Part shown: in pieces, positions 55,835 to 62,045 of the stretch
Layout: every line of letters starts with the position of its first letter
How positions within the stretch are numbered: the first letter of the stretch is position 1
Assembly (NCBI GenBank): GCA_000471925.1
Contig: CP006668.1
Coordinates: 2,542,001 to 2,606,000 of the forward strand
DNA length: 64,000 nt
Direction of reading: 5' to 3'
Source: Ralstonia pickettii DTP0602
GTDB lineage: Bacteria > Pseudomonadota > Gammaproteobacteria > Burkholderiales > Burkholderiaceae
Program-made: the position numbers and the translations under genes
The notes under the pieces: model-generated
Told to the model about the DNA's origin: nothing
The model's database searches: none
What the model saw: the letters and a program-made list of their open reading frames with translations, nothing else

Positions 55835-56812
55835 ATGACCGCAATGCCCCCGAAGCTCTTACTCGCATGCGCCAGCCTGATGGCGCTGGCCGCGGCCCCG
55901 GCCGCGGCACAGACCTGGCCCGACCGTCCGCTGCGGCTGGTGGTGCCGTTCGCCGCCGGCGGCGCCACCGATGTGCTGGGCCGCCTGCTGGCGGTCGGCC
56001 TCGGCGAAAAGCTGGGCCAGTCCGTGGTGGTCGAGAACAAGCCAGGCGCCAGCACGGTGATCGGCGCGACCCAGGTGGCCAAGGCCGCGCCCGACGGCTA
56101 TACGCTGCTGCTCGGGGCCAGCACCACGCTGACGCTGAACCCGGCGATCCGCCCCAACCTCGGCTATGACCCCATCAAGAGCTTTACGCCGCTGGGGCTG
56201 GTCGCCGACATGAGCCTGGTGCTGGTGGCCAACCCGGACACGCCCATCCGCTCGCTCAAGGACCTGGTGACGCAGGCCAAGGCCAGTCCTGACAAGTTCT
56301 CCTACGGCTCCTTCGGCACCGGCTCGTCGGTGCATTTCGGCGGTGAGATGCTCAAGTCGGCCACCGGCATCCGCATGGTCCACGTGCCCTTCAACGGCAG
56401 CGCGCCCAGCCTGACGGCACTGGCCGGCGGCCAGGTGCAGGTGGCGGTCGACACCATCGTGGCCACCCTGCCGCTGATCAAGGGGGGCAAGATCCGGCCG
56501 GTGGCGGTGCTGTCGCCGCAGCGCCTGCCCGCGCTGCCGCAGGTGCCGACGGTGGCCGAGAGCGGCTATCCGGGCTTCCAGATGGGCACGTGGTTCGCGC
56601 TGCTGGCACCCGCCGGCCTGCCGGCGCCGGTGCAGCAGAAGCTGGAGAAAGCGCTGGCCGAGGTCGCCAACGCACCGGCGACCAGGGCCCGCATGGCCGA
56701 ACTCGGGCTGACGCCGGCGTGGGGCAATGGCGCGGCGGTCAAGGCGCGGGTCGAGAAGGAACTGCCGGAGATGCGGGCGGTGGCGGCGCGGGCGGATATC
56801 CGCGGCGAGTGA
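55835..56812 (+). CDS. Bug/TctC-family periplasmic solute-binding protein
   Basis: A 325-residue Bug protein: signal peptide to about AAA-Q26, WPDRPLRLVVPFAAGGATDVLGRLL, VENKPGASTVIGATQVAKAAPDGYTLLLG and MVHVPFNGSAPSLTALAGGQVQVAVD. AGGAG is nine bases before the ATG. It is presumably co-transcribed with the amidase upstream, and would capture the amide or acid it hydrolyses. Confidence 0.92.
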   Translation: MTAMPPKLLLACASLMALAAAPAAAQTWPDRPLRLVVPFAAGGATDVLGRLLAVGLGEKLGQSVVVENKPGASTVIGATQVAKAAPDGYTLLLGASTTLTLNPAIRPNLGYDPIKSFTPLGLVADMSLVLVANPDTPIRSLKDLVTQAKASPDKFSYGSFGTGSSVHFGGEMLKSATGIRMVHVPFNGSAPSLTALAGGQVQVAVDTIVATLPLIKGGKIRPVAVLSPQRLPALPQVPTVAESGYPGFQMGTWFALLAPAGLPAPVQQKLEKALAEVANAPATRARMAELGLTPAWGNGAAVKARVEKELPEMRAVAARADIRGE

Positions 56813-56860
56813 GCCAGCGGGGGAGCGCAATGGCGGGCGGCTGGCCGCACTCCCCCGACC

Positions 56861-57637
56861 CTACGCCACATGCGCGGCGAAGCCCGCCTGGCCGGGCGCG
56901 ATCTCCTCGCGCAAGGTCAGGTGCGGAATGTGATAGTCCCCCGCATTCTGCGGCCTGAACGGAATCGGCGCCGTCGTCCCGAGTGTGTCCAGCCGCTGGC
57001 TTAGCTCGTGGCGGATCGTGGCAAAGCGCGCGTCATCCACCCGGCTGGTCCGGTACACCACGTACGGCGGCAGCACGTCGAATCCCGGGTAGTACAGGAT
57101 CCCGTGATGGATCGGGAACAGGATGTCGTCGATCGGGCCGTTGATGCCGCGCGGGCTGTAGTGCGATTCCCAGCCACCGGTGGTGACAATCAGCATGGCG
57201 CGCTTGCCGGCGAGCATGCCTTCGCCATAGCGGTCGCCCCAGTGTTCGTCGGAGTGCTCGCCCACACCGTAGGCAAAGCCATAGGCATAGACGCGCTCGA
57301 CCCAGCCCTTCAGGATCGCCGGCATCGAGAACCACCACAGCGGGAACTGCAGGATCACCGCATCTGCCCAGCGCAGCTTGTCCTGCTCGCGCGCGATATC
57401 GTCGCTCTGCAGGCCGTTCTCGAAGGCGTGTTTCGAGTCCAGTGACGGATGGAACGGCGCGGAACCGGGCCGCGCCTTGCTGTCGGCCGCGTCGAGCTGG
57501 GCTTTCCATTGCATCGCGTAGAGGTCGGAGACCTGCACGGTATGGCCGGCATCGCGCAGGCGCTGCACGGCGAAGTCGCGAATGGCGCCGTTCAGCGAGG
57601 TGGGCTCCGGATGGGCGTAGACGAGAAGTACGTTCAT
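56861..57637 (-). CDS. NAD(P)H:quinone oxidoreductase (flavodoxin-fold, MdaB/KefF-like)
   Basis: A 258-residue flavoprotein: MNVLLVYAHPEPTSLNGAIRDFAVQRLRDAGHTVQVSDLYAM (FMN/FAD-binding start), ADAVILQFPLWWFSMPAILKGWVERVYAYGFAYG, and MLIVTTGGWESHYSPRGINGPIDDIL. It performs two-electron reduction of quinones, avoiding semiquinones. The start matches the family N-terminus; a longer open frame upstream runs through the promoter. It is divergent from the LysR gene at 57729. Confidence 0.9.
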   Translation of the reverse strand: MNVLLVYAHPEPTSLNGAIRDFAVQRLRDAGHTVQVSDLYAMQWKAQLDAADSKARPGSAPFHPSLDSKHAFENGLQSDDIAREQDKLRWADAVILQFPLWWFSMPAILKGWVERVYAYGFAYGVGEHSDEHWGDRYGEGMLAGKRAMLIVTTGGWESHYSPRGINGPIDDILFPIHHGILYYPGFDVLPPYVVYRTSRVDDARFATIRHELSQRLDTLGTTAPIPFRPQNAGDYHIPHLTLREEIAPGQAGFAAHVA

Positions 57638-57691
57638 GATGGCTGCTTCCAGGGATTGCGAAAGTGAGGCCAGCATAGGGCGCGCTCCGGT

Positions 57692-57708
57692 ATATTGGAA
57701 ATGAATAT
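57692..57708. promoter_or_regulatory. LysR-type box between quinone oxidoreductase and LysR genes
   Basis: Dyad ATATT-N7-AATAT, fitting a T-N11-A LysR box, in the 91-bp divergent gap. The stretch is AT-rich against GC-rich surroundings. Confidence 0.6.
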
Positions 57709-57728
57709 CCGATATCGCAGGTATTGTC

Positions 57729-58622
57729 ATGACTAATCTCAGGCGCCTGGACCTGAACCTGCTGGTCACGCTGGACGTGCTGCTGTCCGAGCAGAATGTG
57801 ACCCGCGCCGCGCAGCGGCTGAATTACTCGCAACCCTCGGTCAGCGTCCACCTTGCCCGGCTGCGCGACTATTTCGGCGACCCGTTGCTGCTGCCCGGCC
57901 CGCGTGGCATGCGCCCCACGGCCCGGGCCGAGGCCCTGCGCGAACCGTTGCGCGAGGCGCTGGCCGCGCTCGAGCAAACCGTGTCGCCGGACACGCCGTT
58001 CGATCCCGCCGCCGCCACGCAGACCTGGCGCGTCGCCGCGACCGACTATGGGGAATCGACCATCGTGCTGCCAGCGCTGCAGGCGCTGCGCGCCGCGGCG
58101 CCGGGCGCGCGGCTGGCCGTGGTGGAAATGGTCCCCTCGCGCATTGCCAGGCAGGCAGAGCAGGCCGAGCTCGATCTCGCCTTCCACACCAGCGATGGCG
58201 CACCGCCGGGGATGCACCGGCGCGCGCTCTTTTCCGAGCGCTACGTGTTGGTGGGCCGCGCCGGCCATCCACGGCTCAAGCGCCGGCCTACGCTGGCGCA
58301 GTTCTGCGCGCTGGACCATGTGATCGTTTCGCCGGACGGCGGCGGCTTTTACGGGGTCACGGACGAGGCGCTGGCCAGCGTCGGCATGCAGCGGCGCGTG
58401 GTGTTGTCCGTGCCGCACTTTCTATTCGTCACGTCGGCGGTGGCCAGCACCGACCTGGTGGCGATGCTGCCGGCCCGGCTGGTGCGCGGTGCGACGGCGC
58501 TGCAGGTGGTGGAACCGCCGGTCGAGGTGCCTGGCTATGAGATGTCGATGCTGTGGCACGAGCGCGTGCATCGCGACCCGGCGCACCAGTGGTTGCGCGA
58601 GCTGATCGCTGCGTCGGTCTGA
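57729..58622 (+). CDS. LysR-family regulator (NodD/SyrM-like)
   Basis: A 297-residue regulator: LRRLDLNLLVTLDVLLSEQNVTRAAQRLNYSQPSVSVHLARLRDYFGDPLL gives the helix-turn-helix, and the opening RLDLNLL is typical of the NodD/NahR side of the family. Inducer domain begins TWRVAATDYGESTIVLPAL. Divergent from the quinone oxidoreductase gene, its likely target. Confidence 0.9.
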   Translation: MTNLRRLDLNLLVTLDVLLSEQNVTRAAQRLNYSQPSVSVHLARLRDYFGDPLLLPGPRGMRPTARAEALREPLREALAALEQTVSPDTPFDPAAATQTWRVAATDYGESTIVLPALQALRAAAPGARLAVVEMVPSRIARQAEQAELDLAFHTSDGAPPGMHRRALFSERYVLVGRAGHPRLKRRPTLAQFCALDHVIVSPDGGGFYGVTDEALASVGMQRRVVLSVPHFLFVTSAVASTDLVAMLPARLVRGATALQVVEPPVEVPGYEMSMLWHERVHRDPAHQWLRELIAASV

Positions 58623-58729
58623 GCCACCGCGTATCTGTCGTGTTTTTGCATACAAAATTGGAATACAATCAAGACTTTCAACGCCGCGGCAGGCCTGCGC
58701 ACTGCCGCTTCCAGTTTTGGAGGAGACCC

Positions 58730-59128
58730 ATGACGTTCAGTGAAACCGGCCTGACTTCCCGCCATGTAGCAGCACTCGCGCCGATCGAGGATTACCTGCA
58801 AGGCCATATCACCGGCAAGGCGGAGTACATGTACAAGGCCTTTTCCCCCGACGCCCGCATCGTCTCGTTCCGAGACGGCGCACTGCACTCGCTGTCTGTC
58901 GAGGAATTCGTCTCGGCGCGCTGCCCCGGCCACCCCGCGCCGGACGAAGCGCAGCGCAGGCGCTTCATCACGCAGTTCGACGTGGTGGGCAATGCCGGCG
59001 TCGCCAAGGTCGTGCTGGACTATCCGGAAGTCGTCTTCACCGACTACATGACGCTGCTGCAGATCGACGGCGCCTGGAAGATCGTCAACAAGACCTTCAG
59101 CGCGGCGCCGCGCGGGCAAGGCAAGTAA
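58730..59128 (+). CDS. NTF2-like (putative lumazine-binding type) protein
   Basis: A 132-residue NTF2-fold protein: APIEDYLQGHITGKAEYMYKAFSPDARIVSFRDGALHSLSVEEFVS, with VFTDYMTLLQIDGAWKIVNKTFSAAP at the end. This pattern fits the putative lumazine-binding family; activity unknown. GGAGGAG Shine-Dalgarno gives the start. Just upstream, TTGCATACAAAATTGGAATACAATC is AT-rich and may hold the promoter. Confidence 0.8.
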   Translation: MTFSETGLTSRHVAALAPIEDYLQGHITGKAEYMYKAFSPDARIVSFRDGALHSLSVEEFVSARCPGHPAPDEAQRRRFITQFDVVGNAGVAKVVLDYPEVVFTDYMTLLQIDGAWKIVNKTFSAAPRGQGK

Positions 59129-59143
59129 GCGTCAAGGCCGGCA

Positions 59144-59169
59144 GGCGGGCCCCAACCCAGGGGCCCGCC
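59144..59169. terminator. Bidirectional hairpin between convergent genes
   Basis: 10-bp arms GGCGGGCCCC and GGGGCCCGCC with a 6-base loop, between the NTF2-like gene (plus) and RidA gene (minus). No T-run on either strand. Confidence 0.6.
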
Positions 59170-59174
59170 CCTGC

Positions 59175-59603
59175 TCACCCCGGCAGGACGGCCGTCGCCT
59201 CGATCTCGAACAGCATATTGTCCAGCGCCAGCCGCGGCACCGGGATCAGCGTGCAGGCCGGCACCGGCTTGTCGGCCCACATCTCGCGCAGTGCGGCACC
59301 GAAGGTGCGCAGCCGGTCGTGCGAGTGGTCGACCACCAGCACCGTGAGCTTGGCCACATCGCCCACGTCGGCACCCGCGGCCTGCAGCGCGATGCGCAGG
59401 TTCTGCATGGCGCGCGCAACCTGGCGCGGGAAATCCGGCGCGAGGCCGCCGGCGGCATCCTCGCCGCCCTGCCCGGCCACATACACGATGCGGGCAGGTC
59501 CCTGCACCACGGCCACGTGCGAGTAGCCATTGGGACGCGGGTCATACAGATCGGCAGGATTGAGGAAGCTTAGCGAGTCATTGGGGCGGGCATGCGGCGA
59601 CAT
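59175..59603 (-). CDS. RidA/YjgF-family protein under likely SoxR control
   Basis: A 142-residue RidA-superfamily protein: NPADLYDPRPNGYSHVAVVQGPARIVYVAGQGGEDAAGGL, PRQVARAMQNLRIALQAAGADVGDVAKLTVLVVDHS and CTLIPVPRLALDNMLFEIEATAVLP. It lacks the Arg-containing R-T-x-V segment (has CTLIPV), so is probably not a canonical 2-aminoacrylate deaminase. Start at MSPHARP; an upstream in-frame start would overlap the promoter. It is divergent from soxR and its promoter contains the SoxR box. Confidence 0.85.
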   Translation of the reverse strand: MSPHARPNDSLSFLNPADLYDPRPNGYSHVAVVQGPARIVYVAGQGGEDAAGGLAPDFPRQVARAMQNLRIALQAAGADVGDVAKLTVLVVDHSHDRLRTFGAALREMWADKPVPACTLIPVPRLALDNMLFEIEATAVLPG

Positions 59604-59647
59604 GGTCTTCAACTCTGTATCGAGGAATGGCGAACAATGGAGCCGCA

Positions 59648-59678
59648 AGTATCAAACCTCAACTTAGCTTGAGGTCAA
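59648..59678 (-). promoter_or_regulatory. SoxR-type promoter of the RidA-family gene
   Basis: On the minus strand TTGACC (59673-59678) and GATACT (59648-59653) are separated by exactly 19 bases, the over-long spacer of MerR-family promoters. The spacer holds the SoxR box: ACCTCAA-N6-TTGAGGT at 59656-59675, a perfect dyad matching CCTCAA-N6-TTGAGG of known SoxR sites. Oxidised SoxR would twist this DNA and activate the RidA gene. Confidence 0.88.
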
Positions 59679-59733
59679 GCAGAGCCATGGTGGTAGCATG
59701 GGCATTCTTTGGCCCGACTGCTGCTCCCTTGCC

Positions 59734-60225
59734 ATGGCATCCGCGAACAAGCCCGACACACCGCGCCGGCGCCGCCCGGCGCCCGCCGAAGCACTGCTCT
59801 CCGTCGGCGAAGTCGCCGCGCGCACCGGCCTCGCGGTGTCCGCCCTGCATTTCTATGAATCGCGCGGCCTGATCGCCAGCACCCGCAGCGGCGGCAACCA
59901 GCGCCGCTATCCGCGCGCCGTGCTGCGCCGCCTGGCCGTGATCCGCGTGGCCCAGCGCATGGGACTGCCCCTGGCGGTGATCGCCTCGGCCATGCAGAAG
60001 CTGCCCGATGGACGCGCGCCCACCGTCGCCGACTGGCGCCGGCTGTCCGCCAGCTGGCGCGACGATCTCGATGAACGCATCCGCACACTGACGCAGCTGC
60101 GCGACCAGCTCGACGGCTGCATCGGCTGCGGTTGCCTGTCGCTCAAGGCGTGCCCGCTGCGCAATCCGCAGGACACGCTGGCGGGCGAAGGCCCGGGGCC
60201 GCATTTCCCGGGCGCGGCGCAATGA
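59734..60225 (+). CDS. soxR: Redox-sensitive transcriptional activator SoxR
   Basis: A 163-residue MerR-family [2Fe-2S] regulator. Helix-turn-helix [57 protein letters not shown]; cluster motif [12 protein letters not shown] near residues 129-140 has the C-x2-C-x-C-x5-C spacing of SoxR. It senses superoxide or redox-cycling drugs. ATG at MASANKP is chosen; an upstream one adds a Cys-containing leader. The SoxR box lies between it and the RidA gene. Confidence 0.95.
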   Translation: MASANKPDTPRRRRPAPAEALLSVGEVAARTGLAVSALHFYESRGLIASTRSGGNQRRYPRAVLRRLAVIRVAQRMGLPLAVIASAMQKLPDGRAPTVADWRRLSASWRDDLDERIRTLTQLRDQLDGCIGCGCLSLKACPLRNPQDTLAGEGPGPHFPGAAQ

Positions 60226-60240
60226 CAACCGCAGTGGCGC

Positions 60241-60615
60241 TTATTTGAAAGTCTGCAGGTAGGCCAGCAGGTCTTCGATCTGCTTGTCGTTGCCGATGCC
60301 CCAGAAGCGCATCCTGGTGCCGGGCACGACCTTGCCCGGCGAGCGGACAAAGGCGTCCAGCGTGTCGCGCGACCAGACCACTTTCGATGCACGCATGGCG
60401 TCTGAGTACTGGAAATCGCTGGTGCCGCCCGCTTGGCGGCCGAAGATGCCGTTCAGGTGCGGGCCAAACCCGGCACGCGCGTTGCGGCCGACGTGGTGGC
60501 ACGAGGCGCAGCGCGCGGCGAACAGGGCCTTGCCGGCCTGGAGGTCCGGCTCGGCCCGGGCGGGGGCGACGGTGAGGCCGGTCAGGGCAAGGGCGAGAAA
60601 TACGGTACGGCGCAT
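60241..60615 (-). CDS. Class I c-type cytochrome (cytochrome c2/c550-like)
   Basis: A 124-residue exported cytochrome: signal peptide to about A21, heme site C36-A-S-C39-H40, GFGPHLNGIFGRQAGGTSDFQYSDAMRAS typical of mitochondrial-type cytochrome c2, and the distal Met in PGTRMRFWGIG. A soluble periplasmic electron carrier. It is convergent with soxR (15-bp gap) and may serve the denitrification or terminal oxidase chain; nothing nearby decides this. Confidence 0.9.
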   Translation of the reverse strand: MRRTVFLALALTGLTVAPARAEPDLQAGKALFAARCASCHHVGRNARAGFGPHLNGIFGRQAGGTSDFQYSDAMRASKVVWSRDTLDAFVRSPGKVVPGTRMRFWGIGNDKQIEDLLAYLQTFK

Positions 60616-60809
60616 GAGGCGAGAGCTGCAGGTGGGGCTTTGGTGCGGGACTGAATGATACAGGGCATGGCCCCGACGACCGGCGGCGCCACCACCACCA
60701 CGGCGCAGCGCAGCTTACACCCCGTCACATTTGCAACACTTCGCGCGGCCTATATTACGAGCCCGCCCTCTACAGTGAGCCCATGTCCAACGCCCCCTGG
60801 GAGGCAACC

Positions 60810-61193
60810 ATGAAACGAATCGTCGCCATGGCAGTAGTCGGTGGTGCAATGCTTGCGGCCAGCGCCGGCGCCTATGCCGGTGTGAATATCGACATCGGTA
60901 TCGGCGTGCCGGGCGTGGTGGTGGCCGAGCCAGCGCCGGTCTATCGCCCCGCCCCGGTCTATCGGGCGGCCCCGGTCTATGCGCCCGCACCGGTGTACGC
61001 ACCGGCGCCGGTAGCCTATGCGCCGCGCCCGGTGGTGGTGGCGCCAGTCCCGGTGCGCTATGACCGCTACGACGGCCGCGACTATCATCGCGCCTATCAC
61101 CGCGCCTATCACCGCGAATACCGCCGCGAATGGCGCGAGCGCGAATGGGCCCGCCACCACGGCCATGACGGCCCGGGCCGCCGCTGGGACTGA
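60810..61193 (+). CDS. Small exported protein with Ala/Pro/Val/Tyr repeats and His/Arg-rich tail
   Basis: A 127-residue protein of unknown function: signal peptide MKRIVAMAVVGGAMLAASAGAYA, then APVYRPAPVYRAAPVYAPAP-like repeats (residues 40-75), then a basic stretch YHRAYHRAYHREYRREWRERE and HHGHDGPG. GGAGGCAACC gives the start. Such proteins are common in Burkholderiales; periplasmic metal or polymer binding is a guess from His content. Confidence 0.75.
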   Translation: MKRIVAMAVVGGAMLAASAGAYAGVNIDIGIGVPGVVVAEPAPVYRPAPVYRAAPVYAPAPVYAPAPVAYAPRPVVVAPVPVRYDRYDGRDYHRAYHRAYHREYRREWREREWARHHGHDGPGRRWD

Positions 61194-61310
61194 CGGGACC
61201 GGGGATGCCTGGCTTGCCTTCCTGCACGGATTCGCAAGTCACGCTACCCTGTCGGCACTGTCACAACGTGCCGAGGGCCGCGACCCCGCGGCCCTCCCGG
61301 GAAAAAGCCC

Positions 61311-61970
61311 ATGACCCACCCCCTGAGAATCGACTTCGTCTCCGATATCGCCTGCCCCTGGTGCGCCGTCGGCCTGTCTTCGCTGCGGCAGGCGCTCCAG
61401 CGCCTGGGCGATGCCGTGGACGCCGAGATCGTCCTGCACCCCTTTGAACTGAATCCGGACATGCGGCCCGAAGGCGAGGCCATTGTCGACTACCTCGGCA
61501 AGAAATACGGTCGCACGCCGGCGCAGATTGCCGAGTCCCAGGCCATGATCCGCGAGCGCGGCGCCGGCGTGGGCTTTACCTTCGGCGAGCGCACGCGTGT
61601 CTACAACACCTTCGATGCGCATCGGCTGCTGCATTGGGCAGGCATCGAAGGCAAGCAGCTGCCGCTCAAGCTGGCGCTGCTGGGCGCCTACCATACGGAT
61701 GGCAAGGATCCCAGCAATCGCGAGGTGCTGGTCGAAGCCGCCGAGTCGGTTGGCCTCGATGCTGCGCAGGCGCGCAAGTTGCTGGAAGGCGATGACTATG
61801 CCAACGAGGTTCGTGCCGAGGAGCGTGAGTACCAAGGCATGGGTATCCAGTCGGTTCCGTCCATCATCTTCAACAACCGCTACCTGGTCACCGGCGGGCA
61901 GCCGGTGGAAGCCTTCGAACAGGCCATCCGCGAAATCCTGGCCGAGGCGCAGCAGCCCGCGCAGGGCTGA
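61311..61970 (+). CDS. DsbA-family oxidoreductase (FrnE-like)
   Basis: A 219-residue thioredoxin-fold protein: LRIDFVSDIACPWCAVGLSSL with the redox CPWC motif, KYGRTPAQIAESQAMIRERGAGVGF, and GIQSVPSIIFNNRYLVTGGQPVEAFEQAI (cis-Pro loop). No signal peptide, so cytoplasmic, as FrnE proteins are. Role likely in disulfide/thiol handling under oxidative stress. It is convergent with the nitric oxide reductase gene across a hairpin. Confidence 0.92.
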   Translation: MTHPLRIDFVSDIACPWCAVGLSSLRQALQRLGDAVDAEIVLHPFELNPDMRPEGEAIVDYLGKKYGRTPAQIAESQAMIRERGAGVGFTFGERTRVYNTFDAHRLLHWAGIEGKQLPLKLALLGAYHTDGKDPSNREVLVEAAESVGLDAAQARKLLEGDDYANEVRAEEREYQGMGIQSVPSIIFNNRYLVTGGQPVEAFEQAIREILAEAQQPAQG

Positions 61971-61995
61971 GCGGACCTGCTCTGCAAAGAACAAA

Positions 61996-62019
61996 ACCCG
62001 CCCGGAACACCGGGCGGGT
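61996..62019 (-). terminator. Terminator for the nitric oxide reductase gene (possibly bidirectional)
   Basis: 10-bp perfect arms ACCCGCCCGG and CCGGGCGGGT with an AACA loop, 27 bases after the norB stop. On the minus strand the hairpin is followed by TTTTGTTCTTTG. It is also 26 bases after the FrnE-like stop, but that direction lacks a T-run. Confidence 0.75.
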
Positions 62020-62045
62020 CAGTACTGCCACTTCTTTTCCGTCGT

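Noticed and set aside
52588..56082. Very long open frame of 1,164 codons on the minus strand
   Set aside because: It runs antisense across exonuclease III, LysR, amidase and Bug genes, with Arg/Ala/Gly-rich protein and no family match. It is a GC-rich shadow.
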